Assembly (NCBI GenBank): GCA_013205335.1 | Contig: JABMNB010000298.1 | Coordinates: 1-19,085 of the forward strand | Reading direction: 5' to 3' | Origin: Rhodospirillales bacterium | Lineage (GTDB): Bacteria; Pseudomonadota; Alphaproteobacteria; Reyranellales; Reyranellaceae | Length of the DNA stretch: 19,085 nucleotides | Shown: positions 1-7,642 of the stretch, piece after piece | Numbering within the stretch: position 1 is the first letter of the stretch | Layout of the letters: each line of letters begins with the position of its first letter | Notes under the pieces: model-generated | Databases searched by the model: none | What the model saw: the letters and a program-made list of their open reading frames with translations, nothing else | What the model was told of the DNA's origin: nothing | Made by a program: the position numbers and the translations under genes

Positions 1-309
1 CAGCAGCAGCGGGTGGCCATCGCACGCTCGATCGCCCTTGAGCCGCGCGTGATGCTGTTCGACGAGCCGACGAGTGCGCTCGACCCCGAGCTGGTCGGGT
101 CGGTGCTCGAGGTGATGCGCGGCCTGCGCGAGAGCGGCATGACCATGATCGTCGTCAGCCACGAGATGGGCTTCGCGCGCAATGCGGCCGACCGGGTCGT
201 GTTTATGGACGACGGTCTGATCGTGGAGCAGGGCCCTCCCGCGGCGATCTTCGAGAACCCGGCCCACGAACGCACGCGCGCCTTCATCGGCCAGATCCAG
301 CGGCACTGA
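1..309 (+). CDS. Polar amino-acid ABC transporter ATP-binding protein (C-terminal part, cut by window edge)
   Basis: This is the C-terminal ~100 residues of an ABC ATPase; the open frame runs off the left edge. The first visible residues, QQQRVAIAR, are the tail of the LSGGQQQR signature. They are followed by the Walker B segment VMLFDEPTSALD and the switch-histidine segment VVSHEMGFA. The wording MGFA and the ending FENPAHERTRAFIGQI are typical of the GlnQ/HisP/AapP class, which powers import of polar amino acids. Two permease genes of the matching family follow within 12 bases, so this is the energy subunit of one importer. Walker A, the Q-loop and probably the binding-protein gene lie outside the window. 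The amino acid transported cannot be told from this fragment. Confidence 0.95.
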   Translation, partial: QQQRVAIARSIALEPRVMLFDEPTSALDPELVGSVLEVMRGLRESGMTMIVVSHEMGFARNAADRVVFMDDGLIVEQGPPAAIFENPAHERTRAFIGQIQRH

Positions 310-321
310 GGGCCGCGCGGC

Positions 322-1002
322 ATGAGCGGCTGGGACAAGTTCGTCGATACCTTCTTCAACGCGAAGGTCATGTGGAAGTACCTGCCGGACATCCTGTCCG
401 GCATGGTGGTGACCATCGAGCTCGCGCTCCTGATCGTCGTCACGGGCCTGGCCGCGGGGCTTGCGCTTGCGCTGCTGCGCAGCCTTGCCATCCGGCCGCT
501 CAACTGGTTGATCATCTTCGTCGTCGATCTGTTCCGCTCGCTGCCGCCGCTGGTCGTCATCGTCCTGATGTACTTCGGCTTGCCTTATGCGGGGCCGGCG
601 CCGTCGGGCTTCGTCTCGACCTGGCTGTCGCTCGCCTTCGTTCTGATGGCTTTTTCCGAGGAGATTTTCTGGGCGGGCATCACCTCGATCCCGAAGGGCC
701 AGTGGGAGGCGTCGCGCTCGACCGGCCTCTCTTTTGGCCAGACGCTGTTCAGCGTCGTGCTGCCGCAGGCCTTCCGGCTCACCATCCCGCCCCTCACCAA
801 CCGCACCATAGCGATCACCAAGGGAACGGCGCTCGGCACCGTCGTGGCCGTCACCGAAATCCTGGGGCAGGCGAGTTCGGCAATGTCCAATTCCTATAAT
901 CCATCGCCGCTCATGATGGGCGCCGCGGCATACGTCATCCTGTTCCTGCCGGTCGTCATCGCCGCGCGCTGGATCGAGACCAAGTTCGCGTGGAAGCGAT
1001 GA
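322..1002 (+). CDS. Amino-acid ABC transporter permease (HisM/GlnP family), first subunit
   Basis: A 226-residue inner-membrane permease of the His/Glu/Gln/Arg/opine class. A short cytoplasmic N-terminus is followed by about five hydrophobic segments. The EAA loop that docks on the ATPase is visible as EASRSTGLSFGQTLFSVVLPQA, around residues 133-154. It starts 12 bases after the ATPase stop and shares an ATGA overlap with the second permease, so the three genes are translationally linked. Length is normal for the family. It pairs with the next gene to form a heterodimeric membrane channel. The substrate is probably a polar or charged amino acid (family knowledge); the specific one is not visible. 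Confidence 0.93.
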   Translation: MSGWDKFVDTFFNAKVMWKYLPDILSGMVVTIELALLIVVTGLAAGLALALLRSLAIRPLNWLIIFVVDLFRSLPPLVVIVLMYFGLPYAGPAPSGFVSTWLSLAFVLMAFSEEIFWAGITSIPKGQWEASRSTGLSFGQTLFSVVLPQAFRLTIPPLTNRTIAITKGTALGTVVAVTEILGQASSAMSNSYNPSPLMMGAAAYVILFLPVVIAARWIETKFAWKR

Positions 1003-1664
1003 TCGAGGCCTTCTTCAACGTCGGTATCATGGTGGCGGCCCTGCCCATCGTGCTGACGGGTCTTTGGAACACCATCCTGCTGTCGCTGATCGTCGTGCCC
1101 CTCGGCCTGATCGGCGGCCTGATCCTGGCGCTGCTCGCCTCGGTCAAGAGCCCGCTGGTGCGCTGGCCGCTGATGGCCTGGGTCGACTTCTTCCGCGCCT
1201 TTCCGCCGCTGGTGCTGCTGATCCTGCTGTTTGCGGGCTTGCCATTCGCCGGCCTCGAACTGGGCGGGTTCGCCTGCGTGGCCATCGCCTTCTTTCTCAA
1301 CACAGGCTCGTACTATGGCGAGATCTTTCGCGCCGGCATCGAGTCGGTGCCCGGCGGCCAGGTCGAGGCGGCGCGGTCCACCGGGCTCAGCCGTCTGCAG
1401 GCGATGAGGTACGTCGTGCTGCCCCAGGCAGTGCGCAACGTGATGCCCGACCTGCTCTCCAACACGCTCGAAGTCGTCAAGCTCACGTCGCTGGGCTCGG
1501 TCGTGGCCGTCCCGGAACTGCTCTACGAGGCACGGCAGGCGCAGAGCATCACCTACAATCCGACGCCGATCGTCATGGCCGCGGTGATCTACTTCCTGCT
1601 GCTCTGGCCGCTGGTGCGGCTGCTGAGCCGTCTCGAAAACCGCGCGCTGGCCGGTCGCCGCTGA
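999..1664 (+). CDS. Amino-acid ABC transporter permease (HisM/GlnP family), second subunit
   Basis: A 221-residue integral membrane permease, paralogous to the preceding gene (EAA loop EAARSTGLSRLQAMRYVVLPQA in the middle, then NTLEVVKLTSLGSVVAV). I place the start at the ATG at 999, because it overlaps the upstream TGA as ATGA, a classic translational-coupling arrangement. A GTG at 990 would extend the frame by three residues and cannot be excluded. Multiple hydrophobic segments and the family-specific ending support the call. It is the last gene of the importer operon; the next gene runs toward it from the other strand, ending at 1675. The substrate is unknown beyond polar or charged amino acids. 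Confidence 0.93.
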   Translation: MIEAFFNVGIMVAALPIVLTGLWNTILLSLIVVPLGLIGGLILALLASVKSPLVRWPLMAWVDFFRAFPPLVLLILLFAGLPFAGLELGGFACVAIAFFLNTGSYYGEIFRAGIESVPGGQVEAARSTGLSRLQAMRYVVLPQAVRNVMPDLLSNTLEVVKLTSLGSVVAVPELLYEARQAQSITYNPTPIVMAAVIYFLLLWPLVRLLSRLENRALAGRR

Positions 1665-1674
1665 CGGCGGGTCC

Positions 1675-2064
1675 TTACCGTTTCTGAACGCAGTCGCGGT
1701 AGGTAACCGTCTGGTTGGCGCCTTCCTCGACGAAGGCCGTGTCCCCCTTGCTCCAGAAGACGAAGCTGCCGCCTGGATCGGCGTAGCGGATGCCGGAGCC
1801 CGAGAGGGTCTGCGGCAGGCTGAGCTTCCGCCCGTCGCTCAACTGAACCATGACACGGCCGCCGGGAAGGGGGCGTCCGTCGGCTCCCACGCTCGGCTTG
1901 CCCGCAAAAAAGTCCGCCACGATCGTCTTGTCCTGCTGGCACTGATAGCGAACCGTCGACATGGGGGCGTCGGAGGACGGCGCCTTCGGGGGCAACCAGT
2001 CGTTGCAAGCGGCGATGGCTGGCGTCAGCAGGACGGCGGCGGCCAGGGCCAGCGGACGGATCAT
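1675..2064 (-). CDS. MliC-like lysozyme-inhibitor lipoprotein
   Basis: A predicted periplasmic lipoprotein of 129 residues. The N-terminus has the form of a lipoprotein signal: Met-Ile-Arg, a hydrophobic run, then the lipobox AIAAC with Cys20. The mature part carries the MliC/C-type lysozyme inhibitor pattern: YxC near residues 40-42, SGSGIRY at 88-94, SKGDTAFVE near 105-113 and a closing Cys125 that should pair with Cys42. In characterised MliC proteins the SGxxY loop plugs the lysozyme active site, protecting cell-wall peptidoglycan; the role here is inferred. I chose the ATG at 2064 because it gives an ideal signal length. ATGs at 2091 and 2121 are possible, but the latter overlaps the upstream regulator. 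It lies just downstream of that regulator and may share its transcript. Confidence 0.75.
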   Translation of the reverse strand: MIRPLALAAAVLLTPAIAACNDWLPPKAPSSDAPMSTVRYQCQQDKTIVADFFAGKPSVGADGRPLPGGRVMVQLSDGRKLSLPQTLSGSGIRYADPGGSFVFWSKGDTAFVEEGANQTVTYRDCVQKR

Positions 2065-2098
2065 GATTGCCGAAAGCGCGGCCGTGGACATGCGCCAA

Positions 2099-2500
2099 TC
2101 AATTCTGAGCCAGCGCCTCAATCAGGTCGCGGGTCTTCGACCGCAGATCCTTGCTCCGGATCTTGTAGTAGGCGCGTACCAGCTCGAGCGTCTCGCGCTT
2201 GGTATTGAGATCGGGTTCGCCCGCCTTGTCCGCGGCCTTGGGACGGCCCGGCTTGCGCTTGGCGCCGCTTGTCGAAGGGGCCATGCCGTCGAAGAAGTGC
2301 TCCACGGGAACGTCGAGGACCTTGGCGAACTCGAACAGGCGGCTCGAACTGATGCGGTTGAAGCCGCGCTCGTACTTCTGGACCTGCTGGAAGGTCAGAC
2401 CCACGGCGTTGCCGAGATCCGTCTGGCTCATGCCGAGGAGCGCGCGTCGCTGGCGCAGCCGGCTTCCGACGTGGGTGTCTACTGGGTGAGAAAGCGTCAC
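2099..2500 (-). CDS. XRE/Cro-C1 family transcriptional regulator (GTG start)
   Basis: A small DNA-binding regulator of about 133 residues. An N-terminal helix-turn-helix (roughly residues 9-63: HVGSRLRQRRALLGMSQTDL, then LTFQQVQKYERG and RISSSRLFEFAKVL) is followed by a basic linker, KRKPGRPKA, and a helical C-terminus. The GLTFQQVQKYERGxNRI wording is characteristic of a regulator family widespread in Alphaproteobacteria. The longest frame opens at a TTG at 2518, but GGAGG at 2510-2506 sits five bases before the GTG at 2500, so I use that start. It reads into the lipoprotein gene, with only short spacing between the two. What it regulates is not visible. Confidence is high for the family and low for the role. 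Confidence 0.9.
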   Translation of the reverse strand: MTLSHPVDTHVGSRLRQRRALLGMSQTDLGNAVGLTFQQVQKYERGFNRISSSRLFEFAKVLDVPVEHFFDGMAPSTSGAKRKPGRPKAADKAGEPDLNTKRETLELVRAYYKIRSKDLRSKTRDLIEALAQN

Positions 2501-2505
2501 AGGTA

Positions 2506-2510
2506 CCTCC
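2506..2510 (-). promoter_or_regulatory. Ribosome-binding site fixing the XRE regulator start
   Basis: On the minus strand GGAGG occupies 2510-2506, followed by a five-base spacer and the GTG at 2500. This decides between the TTG at 2518, the GTG at 2515 and the GTG at 2500. Confidence 0.7.
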
Positions 2511-2517
2511 GACACCA

Positions 2518-2523
2518 ATTATA
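2518..2523 (-). promoter_or_regulatory. Candidate -10 element (TATAAT) for the XRE regulator
   Basis: The minus strand reads a perfect TATAAT at 2523-2518, just upstream of the regulator's ribosome-binding site. A start about seven bases downstream would give a very short leader of roughly 11 bases. I see no good -35 hexamer at normal spacing, so this is only a candidate, though such an AT-rich hexamer stands out in this GC-rich sequence. Confidence 0.4.
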
Positions 2524-2692
2524 GGCATTGCACGCAGGCCTTACATCCACCTTTCGATCACGCGGCGATGAATTGCTCGGGAGCTGCGAAACTTCGCATC
2601 ACGACATCCGCACGGGCAATGCAGTTGCCGTGCGACCCCAAGGTCCATAACCTGCGCTCAAGCGACAAAGATCGCCCACAGGAGGATTCAGG

Positions 2693-3661
2693 ATGTTCAG
2701 GTTCATTCGTGCGACCGGCTCGATAGTGCTCGCGCTGATCTTTGCGCAGTCCGCGTTCGCGCAGGCCAGCTGGCCGGATAAGCCGGTCAAGCTGGTGGTC
2801 GGCTTTACGGCCGGCAGTGCCACCGACGTCACTGCCCGCATGTTTGCGCAAAAATTCACCGAAGCCTGGGGCCAGCCGGTTGTCGTCGAGAACATTACGG
2901 GCAATTCCGGTGCCATTGGCGTCGACCGGGTCGCCAAGTCGGCACCCGATGGCTACACGCTGATGTGGTCCGGCAATGCCGCCATCACCATCCTGCCTTC
3001 GATGCAGGCGCTGCCCTTCGATCCGCTGAAGGACCTGACCCCGATCTCGACTTCTCTGGTCATGCCGTCGGTCTTCGTGGTGAACAACGACCTGCCCGTG
3101 AAATCGATTGCCGAGCTGATCGCCTACGCCAAGGCCAATCCCGGCAAGCTGTCCTATGGAACGCCGGGCGTCGGCACGCCGCAGCACATCGCGGGCGAGC
3201 TTTTCTGCCACCTGGCCGGTATCAAGATGGAGCACATCCCCTATCGGGGTGCCAACCTGACCGACGTGATGAGCGGCGTTGTCCCGGTCGGGATTCAGAA
3301 TGCCGGCGCCGGCATGCCGATGGTCCGCGACGGCCGCGTGCGCGGCATTGCCGTCACCTCGCTGAAGCGTGCGTCGAGCGCTCCCGATCTGCCGACGATG
3401 GCAGAGCAGGGCTTTCCGGGTTTCGAGGCGACGTCGTGGTTCGCGCTGATGGGCCCGGCCAACCTGCCTCGCCCGATCGTCGACAAGGTGCGCGCCGAAT
3501 CGCTGAAGGTGCTGGCGGATCCGGAGATACAGAAGAAGCTTGCGGTGATGGGCCTCGACCTGGTCGGCAGTACGCCAGAAGAAACCCGCGCCGCCATTGC
3601 CGCCGACATCCCGAAATGGGCAAAGGTCATCAAGGACGCGAACATCAAGCCGGGCCAATAA
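2693..3661 (+). CDS. Tripartite tricarboxylate transporter (TctC/Bug family) periplasmic substrate-binding protein
   Basis: A 322-residue secreted binding protein. It has a signal peptide (hydrophobic core IVLALIFAQSAFA, cleavage after AFA near residue 23). The mature start WPDKPVKLVVGF is the Bug/TctC hallmark. Other family signatures follow: GSATDVTARM, the GAIGVDRVAKSAPDGYTLMW block, LSYGTPGVGTPQHIAGELF and a C-terminal helix. An AGGAGG at 2680-2685 lies seven bases before the ATG. Bug proteins bind carboxylates, amino acids or other small acids with high affinity. No TctA or TctB membrane subunit is adjacent, so this is an orphan, as is common where these genes have multiplied. It is flanked by a divergent regulator and a convergent small gene, so it is probably monocistronic. 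Ligand unknown. Confidence 0.93.
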   Translation: MFRFIRATGSIVLALIFAQSAFAQASWPDKPVKLVVGFTAGSATDVTARMFAQKFTEAWGQPVVVENITGNSGAIGVDRVAKSAPDGYTLMWSGNAAITILPSMQALPFDPLKDLTPISTSLVMPSVFVVNNDLPVKSIAELIAYAKANPGKLSYGTPGVGTPQHIAGELFCHLAGIKMEHIPYRGANLTDVMSGVVPVGIQNAGAGMPMVRDGRVRGIAVTSLKRASSAPDLPTMAEQGFPGFEATSWFALMGPANLPRPIVDKVRAESLKVLADPEIQKKLAVMGLDLVGSTPEETRAAIAADIPKWAKVIKDANIKPGQ

Positions 3662-3666
3662 GCCTT

Positions 3667-3686
3667 CAGCCCTCCCGCTTGGGCTG
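3667..3686 (+). terminator. Weak hairpin after the TctC/Bug gene
   Basis: CAGCCC (3667-3672) and GGGCTG (3681-3686) form a six-base stem around an eight-base loop, six bases after the stop. No T-tract follows, so it is at best a weak or factor-assisted terminator. Confidence 0.3.
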
Positions 3687-3851
3687 CCGGGCGCCTGCGT
3701 CACGCCATCCAGGCTGACGAACGCTCCGGCAACGACGTTCCTCGAGTCTCCTCCGATCATTCCGACCAAAGGACGGGTGAGGTCGGTCCGATCGGATAGC
3801 GGTCCCGAGAATACCCGGCTTCGTGCTTTTCCAGATTCAGCCGCCCACGGG

Positions 3852-4226
3852 CTAATACTCTTCTATGACCTGCCCGTTGGGATGGATCGTGACCCTCTTG
3901 GGCACACCCTGCGGACGGGTCGGCACGGCGTCTCGGCTGACCCGTGCGCGCCACGAACCATCGTTGTTTTGCTCCAGTCGCTGCACCTTGTAGCCTTGGC
4001 CCTCGAGGCGGTCGCGGTTCAGGGAATAGGTGTTGGGCTGGGGCGCCGGGGGCGCCATGACCGGGGCGGGCGGGGCTACGGGAGGCGGCGCCAAGGCGCC
4101 CGGCGACATGGTGTCGGGCATGCGGCCGCCATTGCCGATCGATCCCGGCACCAACTGGCCGAAGGCCGCGTCCGTCGTGACGATCAGCGCCATTCCGATG
4201 GCGAGCGTGAGCAGGGTCCCGTGCAT
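3852..4226 (-). CDS. Small secreted Pro-rich protein with a PepSY-like C-terminus
   Basis: No characterised family recognised. From the ATG at 4226 it encodes 124 residues. A signal peptide (core LLTLAIGMALIVTTDAAFG) is followed by a Pro/Ala-rich linker (PPPVAPPAPVMAPPAP) and a C-terminal domain beginning NTYSLNRDRLEGQGYKVQRL. The end pattern (GYxVxxL, DGSWRARV, then VxIHPNGQVIEEY) resembles the short alpha/beta PepSY-like repeat found in periplasmic proteins; that is a judgement of pattern, not an established hit. Translation could open as far upstream as 4358, but that would lose the clean signal peptide and overlap the divergent amino-acid permease gene. Likely periplasmic or envelope-associated. 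Confidence 0.6.
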   Translation of the reverse strand: MHGTLLTLAIGMALIVTTDAAFGQLVPGSIGNGGRMPDTMSPGALAPPPVAPPAPVMAPPAPQPNTYSLNRDRLEGQGYKVQRLEQNNDGSWRARVSRDAVPTRPQGVPKRVTIHPNGQVIEEY

Positions 4227-4270
4227 GCGGTAGATATAGGGTGCCCGCCGCGATCTTGCTAAGAGGGAGT

Positions 4271-4279
4271 GGGGGGGGG
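4271..4279 (+). repeat. Mononucleotide G9 tract at the ribosome-binding position of the APC permease gene
   Basis: Nine consecutive G residues lie six bases before the chosen ATG (4286). Together with AGAGGGAG at 4262-4269 they form the only G-rich segment able to serve as a Shine-Dalgarno region. Runs of this length are slippage-prone. Confidence 0.85.
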
Positions 4280-4285
4280 CACCAC

Positions 4286-5752
4286 ATGAATGTGAAGGGC
4301 GCAGGGTCGCGAAAGCTGCTGTCCGATATCCTGGCGCAGGCTGGGCATGGTGTGCCACTGCCCAAGGTCCTGGGTCCCATCAGTATCGTCTTCATGGGCA
4401 TTGGCGCCATAATTGGTGCCGGAATCTTCGTCCTGACCGGCACGGCGGCAGCCCTTTATGCCGGGCCGGCCGTGATCCTGTCCTTCGTGCTGGCCGGCAT
4501 CGCCTGCGCTTTCGTCGGGCTCTGCTATGCGGAGCTGGCGGCGCTGATGCCGGTCTCCGGCAGCACCTATACCTACACCTATGCGAGCCTCGGCCAACTC
4601 GTGGCCTGGCTGGTCGGGTGGAACCTCATTCTCGAATATTCGATCGGCGCGGCCGCGGTGGCTGTCGGGTGGTCCGGCTACTTCAACGGCACTCTGGCCT
4701 CCATTGGTCTCGCCATCCCCCCTCGGCTTTCGACCTCGACCGGCCAGGTCGTCCAGCTTGCCGACGGCACGACGGCGACCGCCATCGCCAATCTTCCGGC
4801 GGCGGCGATCGTGGCGCTGCTGACCATTCTGCTGGTGCGGGGCACACGCGAGTCGGCACGCCTCAACAATCTCATGGTGACGATCAAGCTGGTCGTCATC
4901 GTGGCGTTCATCGGCTTCGGCATCGGCCATGTCTCGACCGCCAACTGGCAGCCCTTCGTGCCGGCGAACACCGGCACCTTCGGATACTTCGGCTGGAGCG
5001 GCGTGCTGCACGGCGCCTCGGTCGTGTTCTTCACCTATATCGGCTTCGACGCCGTCTCGAACTGCGCGCAGGAGGCCAGGCGACCGCAGCGGGACATGCC
5101 GATCGGGATCCTGGGCGCGCTCGTGATTTCGACGATTCTCTATATCCTGGTGGCGGGCGTGCTCGTCGGCGTCGTGCCGTATCCCGAGCTGAACGTCGCG
5201 GCCCCGGTCGGGCTGGCGGTCGATCGAATGGGCATCGGCTGGTTCTCCGCGCTGATCCAGCTGGGTGCGCTGGTCGGAATCACGACGGCGATCCTCGTGC
5301 TGCTCTATGGGCAGTGTCGAATCTTCGCGACCATGGCGCATGACGGGCTGCTGCCGCCGATGTTCAGCCGCATCCATCCGCGGCTGAACACACCGTGGAT
5401 GAGCCAGATTCTGATCGGTGTCGTCGTCGCAGCAGTCGCCGCCGTTGCGCCGATCGAGACGCTGAGCGAACTGGTCGGGGTCGGCACGTTGTTCTCGTTC
5501 CTGATGGTCTGCGCCTCGGTCGTCCGGCTACGCCATCTCGAACCGCACGCACATCGGCCGTTCCGCGTGCCCGCCGTACCGTGGGTGCCAATGCTTGGCA
5601 TCCTGTCGTGTCTCGGTCTCATGGTCGGCCTTGCGCCGATCACCTGGGCTCGGCTGGTGGTCTGGATCGCGATCGGCCTGGTGATCTACTTCGCCTATGG
5701 GCGATCGCGCGCGGTTCACCGTCTGACGAGCCGCCGTCACAGCAAGGAGTGA
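4286..5752 (+). CDS. APC-superfamily amino-acid permease (cationic amino-acid transporter type)
   Basis: A 488-residue inner-membrane transporter of the amino acid-polyamine-organocation superfamily, resembling the CAT/YfnA branch. The N-terminal helix carries the substrate-binding signature GIGAIIGAGIFVLTG (about residues 36-50). About 12 hydrophobic segments follow, with the conserved FFTYIGFDAVSNCAQEARRPQRDMP region in the middle (about residues 250-275). Length is normal. I chose the ATG at 4286; the frame is open back to an ATG at 4241, but that start would place the G9 tract inside coding sequence and add an atypical N-terminus. The gene ends in a 16-base tail-to-tail overlap with the ThDP enzyme on the other strand. 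Substrate is probably an amino acid taken up by proton-coupled or exchange transport; the specific one is unknown. Confidence 0.92.
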   Translation: MNVKGAGSRKLLSDILAQAGHGVPLPKVLGPISIVFMGIGAIIGAGIFVLTGTAAALYAGPAVILSFVLAGIACAFVGLCYAELAALMPVSGSTYTYTYASLGQLVAWLVGWNLILEYSIGAAAVAVGWSGYFNGTLASIGLAIPPRLSTSTGQVVQLADGTTATAIANLPAAAIVALLTILLVRGTRESARLNNLMVTIKLVVIVAFIGFGIGHVSTANWQPFVPANTGTFGYFGWSGVLHGASVVFFTYIGFDAVSNCAQEARRPQRDMPIGILGALVISTILYILVAGVLVGVVPYPELNVAAPVGLAVDRMGIGWFSALIQLGALVGITTAILVLLYGQCRIFATMAHDGLLPPMFSRIHPRLNTPWMSQILIGVVVAAVAAVAPIETLSELVGVGTLFSFLMVCASVVRLRHLEPHAHRPFRVPAVPWVPMLGILSCLGLMVGLAPITWARLVVWIAIGLVIYFAYGRSRAVHRLTSRRHSKE

Positions 5753-7338
5753 CGCTTCCGCGTGAGCGGCACGACGACGACGCTGGCCCCGGGCCGGGCG
5801 ATCGCTTCCGACACCGCTGCGGTCACTTCTGCGCCGGTATGCGCGAGTTTCACGGGTGCTCCGTAGCCTTTTGCCAAGGCTTCGAGATCGATGCCGGGCA
5901 GGTCGAGACCCGGCACGTTGGGCGTCTCCTCGAGTTCGGCAAAGGACTTCAGGATGGCGTATTCGTGGTTCTGGAGGACCACGAATACGACATGCGCTTT
6001 CTGCTGCACGGCCGTGTAGAGCGCCTGTATCGAATACTGGAATGAGCCGTCGCCCATCAGGGCGATGACAGGGCGATTGCGGCCACTGCTGCGTTCCGCC
6101 AGCGCGAGACCGACCGCGGCCGGCATATCCCAGCCCAGTCCACCGGAGGCGAAGGTGTAGAAGCAATCGGGCTTGTCGATGCGGAACTGGTCCTGCATTT
6201 CGGCCACGACCGAAGGCGCCTCCTCGACGAGGACATAGTCGGCCGGGCAGGCGTCGCGCACGGCGGCCATGATCGCGTCGCCCGCCAACGGCTGGGCGTT
6301 CATGTCGGGTTTCTTCGGAGGAGCCCGCAACGACGCAGCCACGGACGAAGTCCGCGCCTTCACCAGCGGCTGGATCGCTTCCAGGAAGAGTTTGGCGTCG
6401 GACACCAGGCTGTCGCCGACCGGTGCCTTGGACGACATGTTCGGATCGTCGGTAATCTGCAGGAGGTGCGTGCCTTTCGGCACATAGTCCCCACCGACGT
6501 AAGGATAATACCGGAAGACGGGCGCGCCGACGACGATCACCAGATCGTGGCCGGCGAATTTCCGGCCCAGCGGGCCGATTGCTGCGGGCAGCGCGCCGGC
6601 GTGCTGGCGATGGCTTTCCGGGAACGGCGTGCGCTCGGCAAAGGGCGCGGTCCAGACCGCAACGCCGAGCGTTTCGGCGAAGCGGATACCTTCGTTCCAG
6701 GCTTGGCTTCGGGCGATGTCTGACCCGTAGACGATGACGGGCGACCTGGCGGCATTGATGCGCTCGGCAAACTCGGCGACGCGAGCCGGATCAGGCCCGA
6801 CACGCGTGGCGATCGTGCGGAAGGCATCGATCTCAGGCATGGGCTTGTCCCAATCGTCGAGCGGCAGGGAGAGAAACACCGGGCCGCTGGGCTGCTGCAT
6901 CGCCGTCGCATAGGCGCGCATGAAAGCAGCGGGAATGTCTTCGGCCCGCGCAGGCTCATACGCCCACTTCACCCACGGCCGCGGCAGGTTGGTGGCATCG
7001 ATGTTGGTCAGGAGAGGCTCGAGCACCAGCATTTCGCGCGTTTGCTGGCCGGCGGTGATGATCAGCGGAGTCTTGTTCTGGTAGGCCGTGACGATGCAGC
7101 CGAGCGCGTTTCCCATGCCCGCCCCGGTGTGGACGTTTACGATGACCGGCTTGCGGAGGCCCTGGGCCATGCCGTCGGCAATACCGACGACGCTGGCTTC
7201 CTGCAGCGCCATCACATACTCGAAGTCTTCGGGAAAATTCTTGAGGAACGTCTCTTCCGTCGAGCCGGGATTGCCGACGACCGTCTTGAGGTCGAGCTTG
7301 CGAAGCAGGTCGAAGGTAACGTCCTTGACGGTGCGCAT
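5737..7338 (-). CDS. Thiamine-diphosphate-dependent decarboxylase, benzoylformate decarboxylase-like
   Basis: A cytosolic ThDP enzyme of 533 residues, co-linear by eye with Pseudomonas putida benzoylformate decarboxylase. Conserved residues fall at the same numbers: Ser26 in GNPGSTEE, Glu47 (cofactor-activating glutamate) in ALQEAS, and His70 in VNVHTGAG. The blocks LLTNIDATNLPRPWVKWAYEPA and PNVPGLDLPGIDLEALAKGYG also match. The ThDP motif begins GDGS at 429-432 and ends QN at 456-457, where NN is usual. The second active-site histidine of the P. putida enzyme (His281, in FRYHQY) appears as Tyr278 in FRYYPY. These changes suggest a related 2-keto acid decarboxylase or carboligase rather than a strict benzoylformate enzyme. 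The start at 7338 follows AAGGGGGA by about ten bases; a longer frame to 7554 has no family homology. No mandelate-pathway genes are nearby. Confidence 0.88.
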   Translation of the reverse strand: MRTVKDVTFDLLRKLDLKTVVGNPGSTEETFLKNFPEDFEYVMALQEASVVGIADGMAQGLRKPVIVNVHTGAGMGNALGCIVTAYQNKTPLIITAGQQTREMLVLEPLLTNIDATNLPRPWVKWAYEPARAEDIPAAFMRAYATAMQQPSGPVFLSLPLDDWDKPMPEIDAFRTIATRVGPDPARVAEFAERINAARSPVIVYGSDIARSQAWNEGIRFAETLGVAVWTAPFAERTPFPESHRQHAGALPAAIGPLGRKFAGHDLVIVVGAPVFRYYPYVGGDYVPKGTHLLQITDDPNMSSKAPVGDSLVSDAKLFLEAIQPLVKARTSSVAASLRAPPKKPDMNAQPLAGDAIMAAVRDACPADYVLVEEAPSVVAEMQDQFRIDKPDCFYTFASGGLGWDMPAAVGLALAERSSGRNRPVIALMGDGSFQYSIQALYTAVQQKAHVVFVVLQNHEYAILKSFAELEETPNVPGLDLPGIDLEALAKGYGAPVKLAHTGAEVTAAVSEAIARPGASVVVVPLTRKRHSLL

Positions 7339-7642
7339 GCAGCCAATTCCCCCTTGAGATAGCAACGAACAATTGCACCCTAGTGGGTCGAGATGACTGT
7401 GCCACCCGCTAATTTCCCCCTTCTTCGAAAGCAAGCGCATGCGAACGGAGCGCCTCACGAGGGGGAGGGGGCGATGGAGTCGGCGCGGCTTTGGCTCGGA
7501 CGATGCCACAGCGCACGCCAGCCGGTCGGCGGTGGCGGAGGCTACGGCGGCCACTCGACCACCAATTTGGCGAGTGGGCCGGCCGGTTCTCCAGCAGAAG
7601 AGCTGCGCCGACGGGTGGCATATCGGCTAAAGGACGGGCGAC
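7339..7642. other. Intergenic region between the divergent ThDP enzyme and yqaA-like genes
   Basis: 304 bases without a supported gene. It must hold the promoter of the minus-strand ThDP gene (ribosome-binding AAGGGGGA at 7355-7348) and of the plus-strand YqaA-like gene (AGGA at 7631-7634). Open frames through it look like shadows: their translations are low-complexity Arg/Gly/Ala-rich. I found no convincing promoter, RNA gene, repeat or hairpin. Confidence 0.5.

Noticed and set aside
2614..2629. A second possible -24/-12 promoter before the TctC/Bug gene (GGGCAAT-GCAG-TTGCC, exact ten-base GG-GC interval)
   Set aside because: It lacks the first T and the ACG part of the -24 element and has C after TTGC; the match is much weaker than at 8110 and could be chance.
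2558..3769. 403-codon open frame antisense to the TctC/Bug gene
   Set aside because: Arg/His/Asp-rich translation with no family features, fully opposite a well-supported gene; a GC-rich shadow frame.
7339..7554. N-terminal extension of the ThDP enzyme to 7554
   Set aside because: The extra 72 residues are not part of the family, while the start at 7338 has a ribosome-binding site and matches the usual N-terminus exactly.
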